A stretch of 24,486 nucleotides of DNA. It comes from Syntrophaceae bacterium UBA4778 (lineage in GTDB: Bacteria; Desulfobacterota; Syntrophia; Syntrophales; UBA4778). The notes beneath the pieces were generated by a model. That model was not told the DNA's origin and did not search any database. It saw only the letters and a program-made list of their open reading frames with translations. Below are positions 1-8,517 of this stretch, piece after piece. The position numbers and the translations under genes are program-made. The DNA is taken from NCBI GenBank assembly GCA_002403175.1, contig DHHG01000064.1, forward strand, positions 1 to 24,486. The letters are read 5' to 3'. Each line of letters opens with the position of its first letter. Within the stretch, counting starts at the first letter, position 1.

Positions 1-326
1 TCTTCCAGGCATTCTTTATGGCCAATGCCGGTGGATGCTGGGATAATGCCAAGAAGGTTGTCGAAGTCGACTTGAAAGAGAAGGGCACGCCTCTGCATGC
101 AGCGGCAGTCGTCGGCGATACCGTTGGTGATCCCTTCAAAGATACATCCTCGGTCGCCCTGAACCCGATCATTAAATTCACCACCTTGTTCGGACTCCTG
201 GCCATGGAAATCGCCATTTCCCCGAGCATGAAGGGTTCAGCAACAATCGTCGGTGGTATTTTCTTCTTAATTGCCTTGATTTTCGTTTACAGGTCCTTCT
301 ACTCAATGAGAATTCCGCAGAAGTGA
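1..326 (+). CDS. hppA: Membrane-bound proton/sodium-translocating pyrophosphatase, C-terminal fragment
   Basis: This is the 3' end of a gene whose start lies outside the window; the reading frame is open from base 3, ahead of the first ATG at 18. The protein would be the integral-membrane enzyme that couples PPi hydrolysis (or synthesis) to H+ or Na+ movement across the cytoplasmic membrane. The fragment contains the family's most conserved C-terminal part: MANAGGCWDNAKK, then AAVVGDTVGDPFKDTS, then ALNPIIK, followed by two hydrophobic segments and a short basic tail. The Asp and Lys residues of GDTVGDPFKDT belong to the pyrophosphate/Mg site. The residues that separate K+-dependent from K+-independent types lie upstream and cannot be seen, so the ion and subclass stay open. 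The family is common in syntrophic and fermentative anaerobes, where PPi is an energy currency. Confidence 0.95.
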   Translation, partial: FQAFFMANAGGCWDNAKKVVEVDLKEKGTPLHAAAVVGDTVGDPFKDTSSVALNPIIKFTTLFGLLAMEIAISPSMKGSATIVGGIFFLIALIFVYRSFYSMRIPQK

Positions 327-364
327 TCTTCGAAATCTAAAAAGAGTAGTTCGATATAAGTTAT

Positions 365-401
365 AAAAAAAAAGGGATGCGCCAAACGCATCCCTTTTTT
401 T
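365..401. terminator. Rho-independent terminator, probably bidirectional
   Basis: A perfect 8-bp stem GGGATGCG / CGCATCCC (374-381 and 387-394) with loop CCAAA is preceded by an A-tract and followed by a T-tract (395-401). The symmetry means it can terminate transcripts from both sides. It follows the pyrophosphatase gene and faces the convergent methyltransferase gene. The rest of the gap up to 539 shows nothing I can assign. Confidence 0.9.
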
Positions 402-539
402 ATTCAAAGTTTAGCTATTGGCCGCGGTAAAATTGCTTTCCTTGTTGTTTCAGAATCGGGGAGTTTAACTAAAAGACTCTGTTCCTAATATGAAATGCGA
501 GGAAGAGCTCTTTCTTTTTCTTTATGAAATTTTATTGGA

Positions 540-1313
540 TTAGAAGTGCTTCTCGGGCTCTGAATGTGAAGGCAACTGAGGAGCACAGCCTTTGTTCATC
601 AGCCGGACTGTGCCCTGGATTTCCGGACTTTTTAGCCTTAGTTTGAAAGGTGAGATTCTCTCTTGAATAGTGCGGTATCGGAAAGCTACTGAAAATGAGA
701 GGCCTAAAAATGCTCCGAAGGGATTCTTGTAGACTGGAATATTTTCTTCAACAATTCCCGCAAAAGAATAACAGGTATGGGGTAAAAAAATAACACTCCC
801 CCAGCGTATTTCTGCATTCCCTCCAAGGGCGTTCCTGATCATTCGCTTCAACTGCCCTATGCTGAACAAATGCCCTCTTTTGACATCTGAATCCGCTAGA
901 TGCCGAATTCTTTCATGTAATCCTGCAAACGAGTGACGGTTTAAAACGCCGAGAAATACACTTCCCCGGCTGACACGACATGCTTCCGCTATCACCTTTT
1001 GTGGATCGGCTGTAACTTCAAGTGAAGAAATAAGAGTAACAATATCGAATTCATTATCGGAAAATGGAAGCTCTGCCCGAGGCGATTGGATTTTAGAAGA
1101 TTTACCTTCCAGATCAAAAATCGTAACCTGGTATCCCTGCGCTTTCAGAAAAAGATGAAAATTATTGTTGCTGCTTACTATATTCAAGATCCTTTCACCA
1201 TGGCGAGGTGAAAGAAGATGCATCAATAAACTTTTTTCCCTTTGGTCAATATAACGCGATGCCGATATTTCATTGCGGTAAATTAAAGAACGTCTATTGC
1301 GATAATGATCCAA
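540..1313 (-). CDS. Class I SAM-dependent methyltransferase (UbiE/Methyltransf_11-like), degenerate
   Basis: The 257-aa protein has a methyltransferase-like fold: a segment resembling motif I (ERILNIVSSNNNFHLFL), an acidic strand-2 end (VTIFDLEGK), a motif around PFSDNEFDIVTLISSLE, and the post-motif ACRVSRGSVFLGVLN. Motif I normally reads GxGxG; here the glycines are gone, so SAM binding may be weak or lost. The substrate cannot be told. It starts with TTG at 1313 after a GGGGG Shine-Dalgarno-like run, 15 bases after the moaA stop, so it is very likely cotranscribed with moaA. A methyltransferase is not part of molybdopterin synthesis, so its job next to MoaA is unknown. It could be a small-molecule methylase or a catalytically dead relative. 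Confidence 0.7.
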   Translation of the reverse strand: MDHYRNRRSLIYRNEISASRYIDQREKSLLMHLLSPRHGERILNIVSSNNNFHLFLKAQGYQVTIFDLEGKSSKIQSPRAELPFSDNEFDIVTLISSLEVTADPQKVIAEACRVSRGSVFLGVLNRHSFAGLHERIRHLADSDVKRGHLFSIGQLKRMIRNALGGNAEIRWGSVIFLPHTCYSFAGIVEENIPVYKNPFGAFLGLSFSVAFRYRTIQERISPFKLRLKSPEIQGTVRLMNKGCAPQLPSHSEPEKHF

Positions 1314-1328
1314 GGATCCCCCAAATGT

Positions 1329-2312
1329 TTATCCACCAATAGCATTCATAGGTTTAACACATTTTTTTATGTTCCTCTCATGCGCTGATGCTCGGTCCCG
1401 GGATTTATTTTTTATAGCCATGCTGATGATTCTTTTCAGTTCTGAATCGCTGCATCCTGAACGCAAAACCGATCTGATATCCGTTTCCTGATCAGAGAGC
1501 AAACATGCCCGCAGATATCCATCAGCAGTCAATCTTATGCGGTTACAAGTCGTGCAAAGATGTGTATCTCCCGAGCTGATGAATCCTATTTCACCAGTGG
1601 CCCCTTTAATTCGATAAACATCTGCCGGTCCGTCGCTGGCTCCCCTGCTTTCCATAGGTACCAGTCCGTATTTTGATTTTATTTTTTGCATGACATTCTC
1701 ATTGGAGACATAAGCCGACTCCCCGGACGCGGTGTATCCCAGAGACATCAATTCAATAAATCTGACCTGATAAGGTTCCTTAAGGGTTAGGTCTGCAAAA
1801 TCCAATATTTCATTATCATTGATATCTTTTATTACAACAACGTTTATTTTAATCGGTTCGAAACCTACTCGCTGAGCCTTACGAATACCTCTTAGAACTT
1901 TCTGGAGTCCCCCCCCCCCTGTAATTTGGGCGTATTTATCGGAATCAAGAGAATCGAGACTTACATTTAATCTTTTTATTCCAGTATTCCATAATTCCTC
2001 TGCTGTTTCTTCCAGCAGTATACCATTGGTAGTAAGAGTCACTTCCTGAATTTGACTAAATGCAGTTAATTTCCTTAGAAATTCTAGCACACCCCTTCTG
2101 ATCAGCGGCTCTCCTCCTGTCACCCTTACCTTGACCAGTCCTAAATCAATCGCGGCATTAACAACGCGCAATATTTCCTCATATCTGAGAATGTCATCAT
2201 GTCCGATAAGAGAGACACCTTCTTTCGGCATGCAATACCTGCAACGCAGATTGCATCTATCTGTAATGGACACCCTGAGATAATTTATATCTCTGTTATA
2301 AGAATCAATCAT
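1329..2312 (-). CDS. moaA: GTP 3',8-cyclase MoaA (molybdenum cofactor biosynthesis, radical SAM)
   Basis: This radical SAM enzyme converts GTP to 3',8-cyclo-7,8-dihydro-GTP, the first step of molybdopterin synthesis, in the cytoplasm. Visible parts are the N-terminal [4Fe-4S] motif CNLRCRYC (C20, C24, C27), GGEP at 66-69, the second cluster motif HLCTTCNRIRLTADGYLRAC (C253, C256, C270), and the C-terminal Gly-Gly (326-327) needed in MoaA. Length (327 aa) is normal. The ATG at 2312 has AGGA four bases upstream. It is the first gene of a two-gene unit with the methyltransferase; no moaC, moaE, moeA or mogA is nearby. Odd feature: codons 132-135 are written as an uninterrupted run of 11 G, a slippage-prone tract inside an essential domain. 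Confidence 0.95.
   Translation of the reverse strand: MIDSYNRDINYLRVSITDRCNLRCRYCMPKEGVSLIGHDDILRYEEILRVVNAAIDLGLVKVRVTGGEPLIRRGVLEFLRKLTAFSQIQEVTLTTNGILLEETAEELWNTGIKRLNVSLDSLDSDKYAQITGGGGLQKVLRGIRKAQRVGFEPIKINVVVIKDINDNEILDFADLTLKEPYQVRFIELMSLGYTASGESAYVSNENVMQKIKSKYGLVPMESRGASDGPADVYRIKGATGEIGFISSGDTHLCTTCNRIRLTADGYLRACLLSDQETDIRSVLRSGCSDSELKRIISMAIKNKSRDRASAHERNIKKCVKPMNAIGG
1909..1919 (-). repeat. 11-bp G homopolymer inside moaA
   Basis: Eleven consecutive C on the + strand are G on the coding strand and encode Gly132-Gly135 (GGG GGG GGG GGA). A one-base length change would frameshift moaA before the second iron-sulfur cluster motif. The intact frame requires exactly 11 (or 11 plus a multiple of 3). 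Confidence 0.9.
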
Positions 2313-2677
2313 TTTGTCCTGGTCACGAACCTCTCGAGAAAAATTTATACCAAACGAACCTCATCTGTTTGACCGGGACGATGACCTTCAACTGAAATCA
2401 AAAGATTTAATTCTTTTAGTATTTATTATCTAAACCAAAGAAAATGCAGTAATTGATAACACATTTTGTAATTCCTCTCAAGGTAACATATATTTTTGAA
2501 ATGTTCTCAAGGAGCTCATGGGGAAAACCATTCCATCTGACTCAATTCACTAGCTCATTAGGATCTTTGAGCAGGGATTCAGTCCAACATGACTCAATAC
2601 TTCGACCTTTTTTGTTTGACTATGAAACTTAATTTACCTATACTCCCTTCCCATTATACACTTACGAAGGTAAATCA
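2313..2677. other. 365-bp divergent intergenic region, moaA / gpsA-like gene
   Basis: An AT-rich gap between two divergent genes. The right part holds the + strand promoter at 2616-2644. On the moaA side a TATAAA-like hexamer (complement of 2344-2349) is present, but I find no good -35 with normal spacing. The octamer GACTCAAT occurs twice, about 52 bp apart (from about 2539 and 2591). I see no coding frame and no riboswitch fold I can defend; a molybdenum-cofactor riboswitch was considered and not recognised. Confidence 0.5.
2616..2644 (+). promoter_or_regulatory. Sigma-70-type promoter for the GpsA-like gene
   Basis: TTGACT (2616-2621), a 17-base spacer and TATACT (2639-2644) are close to consensus at ideal spacing. 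Transcription would begin near 2651, about 27 bases before the TTG start. Confidence 0.75.
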
Positions 2678-3862
2678 TTGGACACATCTAAGATAGCCAT
2701 TATCGGGCCGGGAAGGCTCGGCACCTCTTTTGCGTATAAATTCGGCAGAGACGGCAAGAAGGTTTCGATGTACTATCACGATATGAATCTCTGTAAGGAA
2801 ATCAATAACCATCATATTAATCCCAAGCATTTGACAGACGATATGGCTTCCAAACTCGGCGGAAAGGAATGTGTTCCTCGTCTCGCCAACTCCGTTTTTG
2901 CCACAAACGATCTGGAATGGATTATCAAGGAAAATGATTTTATTCTGCTCGCCATCACTATGAGCGGCCTTCCGGAGATCCTCAATTTCGTCAAACCATT
3001 TATCGCGCGCAAAAAGAAGAACACTTGCATTATTTCTCCGATTAAGGGTCTCTCCTCCGATGATAAGACCAAGGAGCTCATTACTCCATCACAACTGATA
3101 AACATATATTTGTATAATTTAATGCATAAATTCGATGTCGTATGCATGGGAGGACCTTTTTTCGATATCGATATCGCGCTTGGGAAACCTGTATGTCTGA
3201 CTATCGCAGGATCAAGTAAGACAGCGAAAATGATAAAAACCGAGCTCCTCAAATGCAATCGTCGGGAACTCTCGTCTTATTACAATCGTGATATGATCGG
3301 CTCAGAAGCCTGCGGAGCTCTCAAGAACATTGTGGCGAATATTAAGGGTGTAACAGATTCCCTGAACCTTGGCAATTCTTTGCCGGGAACCCTATTTGCT
3401 CGATCCGGCGTTGAAATCAGGTCCATATCAATGCTTCTGGGGGGTGATTTTCAGGCTTTTCATAGTCAGGCCGGAGTAGGTGATCTGTATGTAACGATTT
3501 CATCTGAAGCCAGCAAAAATTATCGTTACGGCAAATTGTTTTATGAAATGTACAATGGGAATCCAATCGAAACGAATAAAAACATTCTGGAGAGGATAGA
3601 CGGTTCACCTGAAGGCCCTCATACCATCCGAAGCGTCCATCGTTATATTGAAAAGAAAAACATGTACAGCCCTCTATTTAATAGCGCCTATAAAATATTC
3701 AATGAGTTCAGTACAAAAAAAGAAATTGAGGAGACAATCATTCAGGCATGTCAGCTTGATCGAAGGAACAAGGAATATATCAGTCCATTTTCCAGACTTC
3801 TCTATCGGCTGATGCCCAATTGGTGGTACAGAAGGGATAAGGGACTCACCTCTCATTGGTAG
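2678..3862 (+). CDS. NAD(P)-dependent glycerol-3-phosphate dehydrogenase-like protein (divergent GpsA family)
   Basis: The 394-aa protein has the two-domain plan of GpsA. The N-terminal Rossmann fold carries GPGRLG (residues 10-15); then come PIKGL with K123, GGPFFDIDIALGKP, the helical-domain motif GALKN with the likely catalytic K216, GVGDL (266-270) and SKNYRYG (279-285), which matches the family's SRNRRxG. It would interconvert dihydroxyacetone phosphate and glycerol 3-phosphate for phospholipid synthesis. It is about 60 residues longer than typical GpsA and differs in the nucleotide motif (GPGRLG rather than GAGSWG), with an insert near residues 50-72 and a C-terminal extension ending RRDKGLTSHW. 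A related phosphopolyol substrate is therefore possible. The start is TTG at 2678 with GAAGG seven bases upstream. It is monocistronic, with a strong promoter. Confidence 0.75.
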   Translation: MDTSKIAIIGPGRLGTSFAYKFGRDGKKVSMYYHDMNLCKEINNHHINPKHLTDDMASKLGGKECVPRLANSVFATNDLEWIIKENDFILLAITMSGLPEILNFVKPFIARKKKNTCIISPIKGLSSDDKTKELITPSQLINIYLYNLMHKFDVVCMGGPFFDIDIALGKPVCLTIAGSSKTAKMIKTELLKCNRRELSSYYNRDMIGSEACGALKNIVANIKGVTDSLNLGNSLPGTLFARSGVEIRSISMLLGGDFQAFHSQAGVGDLYVTISSEASKNYRYGKLFYEMYNGNPIETNKNILERIDGSPEGPHTIRSVHRYIEKKNMYSPLFNSAYKIFNEFSTKKEIEETIIQACQLDRRNKEYISPFSRLLYRLMPNWWYRRDKGLTSHW

Positions 3863-3908
3863 ATTTACTGGGCATGCATTTCAGGCATTTCCGCCTTTTA
3901 TTCAATTA

Positions 3909-4091
3909 AGAGCTTGTCCGTAGATAACCTTTCCATCTCGCATCCCGTCTTCACGTCATCTTTTCCCCGTGTCTCAATCGCAAAATCCTCGACGTAGCGT
4001 TGCTACGACTGCGGGTTTGCTCAATCGAGCCGAAAAAATCTAACGCAAATCCGGGCGCTATCTTGGGCAACCTTATTTACAGACAAGCTCT
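3909..4091. mobile_element. MITE-like 183-bp imperfect palindrome with terminal inverted repeats
   Basis: The ends AGAGCTTGTCCGTAGATAA (3909-3927) and TTATTTACAGACAAGCTCT (4073-4091) are inverted copies matching at 17 of 19 bases. The two arms remain partly complementary inward, with the left arm more decayed, down to a perfect central hairpin CGTAGC-GTT-GCTACG (3993-3998 / 4002-4007). No protein gene fits inside. It lies between the convergent GpsA-like and M16 peptidase genes, its right end nine bases from the peptidase stop codon. Size, ends and lack of coding point to a non-autonomous element or REP-like unit. I see no clear target duplication. The RNA could also fold and act as a transcription terminator. 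Confidence 0.7.
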
Positions 4092-4099
4092 AAATCTTT

Positions 4100-7075
4100 T
4101 CACGGTAAATTCTCTATTTTTAATTTCCTTTGTAAAGAATCGTTTGCCTTTTGAAGTCTATCATGCGGAGCATAAGCAGCTATCCCCGAAGAAGTATCGG
4201 GTTTTAAGTAGATATTGGCCGCTTCGTTTATGGCTTCTGGGGTCGTTTCGAGAAGTCTGTTTCTGAATTCCCACCGTAAATCGTCTGTCAATCCTGAAAA
4301 ATACCGGATCATGGCAGCATACCCTTTTCCCGCCGGATCGATCGGCCTATCCAGCTGTCCAATCGCGCCGATCACAGCTTTTTCAAGCTCTCGTGTATCA
4401 ATAACACCTTTTTCTACATAATCCGATGCGCTCTCATATACTTTCAACGTTTCTATCAGATTCGGATCGCGATAGGACAGAAACGAAAATAATCCATTGC
4501 TCGGATCATATTGCGACATACCGCCATAGGCGCCCCCCTGCACTCGAATACGATTATACAGATAATTATTTGAAAGTAGCCTTGACAACACGAAAAGAGC
4601 TGCCGATTTTTCATTTTTGTAAAATGCTGCAGGAACGACCTTTGCGACATAGCATACTTCTGCGGGAATCGAAACACCGCTGGTAATTTGATTCAATTTG
4701 GGTTTCTGAATGGACCCAATTCCATTACCTTCCTGTACTGAGCTGAGCATTCGAGCTGTTTCTTCATAAAGCAAAGAGAGCCCATCCGCATCCCCTGTCA
4801 TGTTGATCAGCATCCGGCTTTTTTGAAAAACATGTTTATAAAGGTAGGATATCTTTTCAAGAATACTATTATAATCACCATCAGCCATTCGACTGCAAAT
4901 CTCCGTAAGGAGACTAAGCTGCTCCCGTCCATTCCATTGTTCATCCCGATATGCCGGAATATTGAAACCCGCTGCGGCGGTCCGTTTAGCAAAGAGATGG
5001 CCTGAAGGTATTACAGCAGCGCGTAAGCGGTTTCTGGCTTCCAGAAGCAAATCGCGCATGCGCGACCGGTCACCAAAATCGGCCTCACTGATTAAATCTT
5101 TTGCTATTTTAACGGCCTCTGGGATATTCCGATGAAGCACCCGTAAACTGAAGATCATTTTTTGCCAGTGTTCCTGTCCATCTATTTTCATTCCAGCATT
5201 CAGATGACAGCCGATTCCCCCTGTTCTTAAAGCAATCCGCTTTGCAATTTCTTCATAACCCAATCCGGCCGCCCCCATTCCGGCCATGAGTTTCCCCATG
5301 ATCGGAAGATAGGATTGATACTCCTCTGATATATCCGAGATATCAAAGGCCAACTCAAGATATACTATTCCATTGGCAAAGATCTCATGCTTCAGCACGG
5401 GAATTCCCTGCAACATCAGTTTTTCCGTAGGAATGATTTCGATTTCCCTGGGAATATCCTCTCTCTTCAATTCCGGCAAAGTCGCCAGTGCCTTTGGAGA
5501 ATCAGGTTCTGACTGCAACAACCGAAGATGTTGGACATCTTCCTGGATTTTTTTGATATCACTTGCATTCAGTGTGGCCTTGAGCTTCGCCATTTTCCCC
5601 CTGAATTCGGTCTCCCGCTCCTCCGTTAAAGACTTATTGGGTTCGACCACCGATATAACACGGTGGTTGTTTTCGAGAAACCATTCCTGAATGGCGTTTT
5701 TGAACAAATCGGGTTCGAGAGCCCATCTCTGCCTGATATCCTCGATGCTCTTGGGAAAATTCAGCACGATTAAAGGATCCCCGTCGTAAAGCCAGGTCGT
5801 ATAAGCCCTCTGCATCAGCGTGATGGCATAAGGCATAGTTCTTCTGACGATTTCTTTTCCGCTGAATTCAATCTGGTGCAAAGCGCCTTCAATAATATTC
5901 CTCTCTATCCCCTTTTCGGCCAACCTTTTCAGAGTCTCAATCACGATGCTAACAACCTGATCTGTGTGCTCAGGATCTGAACCGCGCAAACCAATAGCGA
6001 ACATCGTCTGCTTTAAATCTGAAACAAAGCCGGTTACCGGCGATAGATCTTCGCCCAGAGCCGAATCAATCAGCGCCTTTCGCAACGGTCCTGCCGCGCT
6101 TCCGATCAGAGCTTCCGAAAGGACCTCCAGGATCAAAACAGTTTCGTAATCTGTGCTTTCCGCCATCATCCAAGCAATATTGATCGCGGTTTTACGATTG
6201 AGAGATTCATCCATGGCAACCGGGAAATATCCGTGAATTCGCGCCGGATGATCTGCCCTCGGTTGCCCGGCAATACCGGTTTCTATGTCGATTCGCTCGA
6301 AACCGGAAAGGACCTCTTCGAGAAAAGCCAGATGCTCTTTGGTCGGAATATCTCCATAGATAAAAAAGTATGCATTGGAAGGAGAATAGTATGCCTGATG
6401 GAAAGCTTTCAGCTGATCATAGGTCAGCGTGGGTATCACACGCGGATCTCCCCCGGAATCGTGGGCGTATGGAGTATCCGGATAAAGGCTTTCCTGAAGG
6501 TATTTATACATGAGGGAATCCGGAGATGAATAGGCGCCTCGCATTTCGTTAAAAACAATTCCGGAAACGGTCAATCCGCTTTTTGCATCATCGGGATCTT
6601 CCAGCTCCAGATGATGCCCCTCCTGGTAAAACGTTTCTCTGGACAGACGCGGTTTGAATACCAGATCGCAGTATACACGCGTAAGATTGAAAAAATCGGC
6701 TTTCACTTGACTGGCGACAGGATATACCGTCTTGTCCGGAAAAGTGAAGGCATTGATAAACGTCTGAAGGGTCCCCTTTGCCAGTTCATTGAAAGCATCC
6801 TTGACCGGATAGGCAGCAGAGCCGGCCAATACGGAGTGTTCAAGAATATGCGGCACACCTGTCGAATCGGAAGGCGGTGTACGAAATCCCACAGAAAAAA
6901 GATTCTCCCGATCATCACAGTGCAGGTGGAGTAACTTTGCCCCCGTTTGTTCGTGCTCAAGCTCATAGACTGTAACCCGAATATCGGGTAGTTCCTCTGC
7001 TCTCAATACATAAAATCCATGCAGGGTATCTCCTGGGTGCAATGTTTTAGCAGGGCAAAGATTAACGGCTTTCAT
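4100..7075 (-). CDS. M16C-family zinc metallopeptidase (presequence protease/PreP-like)
   Basis: At 991 aa this has the full size of the PreP/Cym1 class: two M16 halves joined by a helical linker, forming a closed chamber that degrades short unstructured peptides. The inverted zinc motif HILEH is at residues 76-80, with the distal glutamate ligand E177 in GIVFNEMRGAYSS. The C-terminal half keeps the RVQGGAYGG segment, whose Arg and Tyr hold the substrate in this family. All catalytic residues appear present. There is no signal peptide, so a cytoplasmic role in peptide turnover is likely. The ATG at 7075 is preceded by GGAG six bases upstream. It stands alone, divergent from rfbB. Confidence 0.93.
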   Translation of the reverse strand: MKAVNLCPAKTLHPGDTLHGFYVLRAEELPDIRVTVYELEHEQTGAKLLHLHCDDRENLFSVGFRTPPSDSTGVPHILEHSVLAGSAAYPVKDAFNELAKGTLQTFINAFTFPDKTVYPVASQVKADFFNLTRVYCDLVFKPRLSRETFYQEGHHLELEDPDDAKSGLTVSGIVFNEMRGAYSSPDSLMYKYLQESLYPDTPYAHDSGGDPRVIPTLTYDQLKAFHQAYYSPSNAYFFIYGDIPTKEHLAFLEEVLSGFERIDIETGIAGQPRADHPARIHGYFPVAMDESLNRKTAINIAWMMAESTDYETVLILEVLSEALIGSAAGPLRKALIDSALGEDLSPVTGFVSDLKQTMFAIGLRGSDPEHTDQVVSIVIETLKRLAEKGIERNIIEGALHQIEFSGKEIVRRTMPYAITLMQRAYTTWLYDGDPLIVLNFPKSIEDIRQRWALEPDLFKNAIQEWFLENNHRVISVVEPNKSLTEERETEFRGKMAKLKATLNASDIKKIQEDVQHLRLLQSEPDSPKALATLPELKREDIPREIEIIPTEKLMLQGIPVLKHEIFANGIVYLELAFDISDISEEYQSYLPIMGKLMAGMGAAGLGYEEIAKRIALRTGGIGCHLNAGMKIDGQEHWQKMIFSLRVLHRNIPEAVKIAKDLISEADFGDRSRMRDLLLEARNRLRAAVIPSGHLFAKRTAAAGFNIPAYRDEQWNGREQLSLLTEICSRMADGDYNSILEKISYLYKHVFQKSRMLINMTGDADGLSLLYEETARMLSSVQEGNGIGSIQKPKLNQITSGVSIPAEVCYVAKVVPAAFYKNEKSAALFVLSRLLSNNYLYNRIRVQGGAYGGMSQYDPSNGLFSFLSYRDPNLIETLKVYESASDYVEKGVIDTRELEKAVIGAIGQLDRPIDPAGKGYAAMIRYFSGLTDDLRWEFRNRLLETTPEAINEAANIYLKPDTSSGIAAYAPHDRLQKANDSLQRKLKIENLP

Positions 7076-7187
7076 TCTGTTCTCCGTTCGTTTAGTTGAT
7101 AGTTATATTTGAATACAGCAGCAAGCGCATCCTCACAGTCTATTGCGGATAAGCAGTTTTAAGGTCTCCTTGAGAACTCTATTAACA

Positions 7188-7237
7188 TTTACAAATTTAA
7201 TAATTCATTGCAAGACTATAATCTAAGATGTTATACA
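7188..7237 (+). promoter_or_regulatory. Weak promoter candidates upstream of rfbB
   Basis: A perfect TATAAT stands at 7217-7222 but has no good -35 at 16-18 bases. An alternative is TTGCAA (7208-7213) with TATACA (7232-7237) at 18 bases. Either would give a short leader before the ATG at 7274. The exact site is a guess. Confidence 0.35.
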
Positions 7238-7273
7238 AGTTAGGTTGTGGGATAGAAAGGAAGCTGAGGAGAA

Positions 7274-8332
7274 ATGACCATCCAAAACATGTTGATTACT
7301 GGAGGCTGCGGGTTCATTGGCAGCAATTTTATACGTTTTCTTCTGGACCAATCCGATTTCAAAGGCCGGATAATTAATGTAGACAAATTAACTTATGCCG
7401 GAAATCCTGAAAATCTCGAAGGAATTGAAAACGAATATCCTGATCGTTATATCTTCTGCCGCGCAGATATATGCGACCGAGATAGAATGGACGAGATATT
7501 CTCAGCATATTCTGTCGATGCAGTCTGCCATTTTGCAGCGGAATCCCACGTCGACCGCTCCATTCTATCTCCCGGAACCTTTATACAAACCAATATAGTT
7601 GGAACTTTCAATCTCCTGGAAATTTGTCGAGCACATGCCAAGGACTTGGTCCTTTTTCATCACGTCAGTACGGATGAGGTCTATGGTACTCTTGGTACTG
7701 AAGGATACTTTTTGGAAACTACCCCCTACAACCCGAATAGTCCCTATTCCGCCTCGAAGGCCTCGTCTGATCATCTCGTGCGCGCCTACTACGAAACCTA
7801 TGGGCTTCCGAGTACAATTTCGAACTGCTCGAACAATTACGGCCCTTATCAATTTCCGGAAAAACTCATCCCCCTCATTATTCTGAACGCCTTAGAAGGA
7901 AAACCTTTGCCTGTTTACGGAGATGGGAAAAATATTCGTGACTGGCTCTATGTAGAAGATCATTGCGAAGCTATCTGGACCATTATGAAGCATTGCAGAC
8001 CCGGTGAGACCTTCAATGTTGGGGGGCATGCCGAAATGGAGAACATCGCCGTTGTGGAAATGATTTGCGACATACTGGATGAGATGCGTCCTGAAAAGAA
8101 TTTTTCGAGAAGGAATCTGATCACCTTTGTAAAAGACCGTCCAGGCCATGATCGCCGCTATGCCATCGATTTCCAGAAGATTCATACAGAATTACACTGG
8201 TCTCCCCGGGAATCATTTGCCTCCGGTTTAGAAAAAACCATTCGATGGTATATTGAACATATCTCCTGGATTAACCGGATCAAAAGTGGCGAATATCTCA
8301 GCTGGATTAATGAAAATTATGCAAAGCGCTGA
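7274..8332 (+). CDS. rfbB: dTDP-glucose 4,6-dehydratase
   Basis: This short-chain dehydrogenase/reductase-type enzyme (RmlB) converts dTDP-glucose to dTDP-4-keto-6-deoxyglucose, the branch point to rhamnose and other deoxy sugars of surface polysaccharides. Visible are the NAD-binding GGCGFIGS (residues 10-17), the RmlB-specific STDEVYG with T133-D134-E135, and the catalytic pair Y158-x3-K162 in YSASK. Also present are the substrate-binding segments [14 protein letters not shown] and DHCEAIW. The length of 352 aa is typical. The start ATG follows GGAG closely. It is an orphan: rmlA, rmlC and rmlD are not adjacent, so the rest of the pathway must be elsewhere. A hairpin after the gene suggests a single-gene transcript. 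Confidence 0.95.
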   Translation: MTIQNMLITGGCGFIGSNFIRFLLDQSDFKGRIINVDKLTYAGNPENLEGIENEYPDRYIFCRADICDRDRMDEIFSAYSVDAVCHFAAESHVDRSILSPGTFIQTNIVGTFNLLEICRAHAKDLVLFHHVSTDEVYGTLGTEGYFLETTPYNPNSPYSASKASSDHLVRAYYETYGLPSTISNCSNNYGPYQFPEKLIPLIILNALEGKPLPVYGDGKNIRDWLYVEDHCEAIWTIMKHCRPGETFNVGGHAEMENIAVVEMICDILDEMRPEKNFSRRNLITFVKDRPGHDRRYAIDFQKIHTELHWSPRESFASGLEKTIRWYIEHISWINRIKSGEYLSWINENYAKR

Positions 8333-8351
8333 TTTTTTCGGATCCCAAATC

Positions 8352-8381
8352 AAAATACAAAATATTCATTTGTATTTTTTT
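8352..8381 (+). terminator. AT-rich hairpin with T-tract after rfbB
   Basis: A perfect 10-bp inverted repeat AAAATACAAA / TTTGTATTTT (8352-8361 and 8369-8378) with a 7-base loop runs into more T residues. The stem is almost all A-T, so it is a weaker terminator than usual, and the surrounding A/T runs could work in both directions. Confidence 0.5.
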
Positions 8382-8412
8382 CAGAAAAAGCTGCTCATAC
8401 TTCAATTAACAT

Positions 8413-8441
8413 TTGAATTCTTCAAAAATTCCTACTATAGT
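8413..8441 (+). promoter_or_regulatory. Sigma-70-type promoter for inositol-3-phosphate synthase
   Basis: TTGAAT (8413-8418), a 17-base spacer and TATAGT (8436-8441) fit well. The start would be near 8448, giving a leader of about 70 bases before the ATG at 8518. Confidence 0.65.
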
Positions 8442-8517
8442 TAAATACACTTTCGGATTGCCTTGATTCTCCTTTTACTTGCTTGATTCTTCACTTTTTG
8501 AAAGGGGTTTTCTTCCT

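Noticed and set aside
2313..2615. Molybdenum-cofactor riboswitch before moaA
   Set aside because: The leader is long enough, but I could not find the paired elements of that riboswitch or a terminator stem.
2812..3258. 148-codon open frame on the - strand
   Set aside because: It is antisense to the GpsA-like gene and has no recognisable domain or ribosome site.
4091..4099. Target-site duplication flanking the palindromic element
   Set aside because: The bases next to the two ends (ATTA and AAAT) do not form a matching direct repeat.
4000..4266. 88-codon + strand frame spanning the palindrome and the end of the M16 gene
   Set aside because: It crosses the palindromic element and runs antisense into a real gene; the sequence resembles no protein.
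8479..8517. Upstream TTG start for inositol-3-phosphate synthase
   Set aside because: The added 13 residues do not match the family, and ATG 8518 has an AAAGGGG ribosome site.
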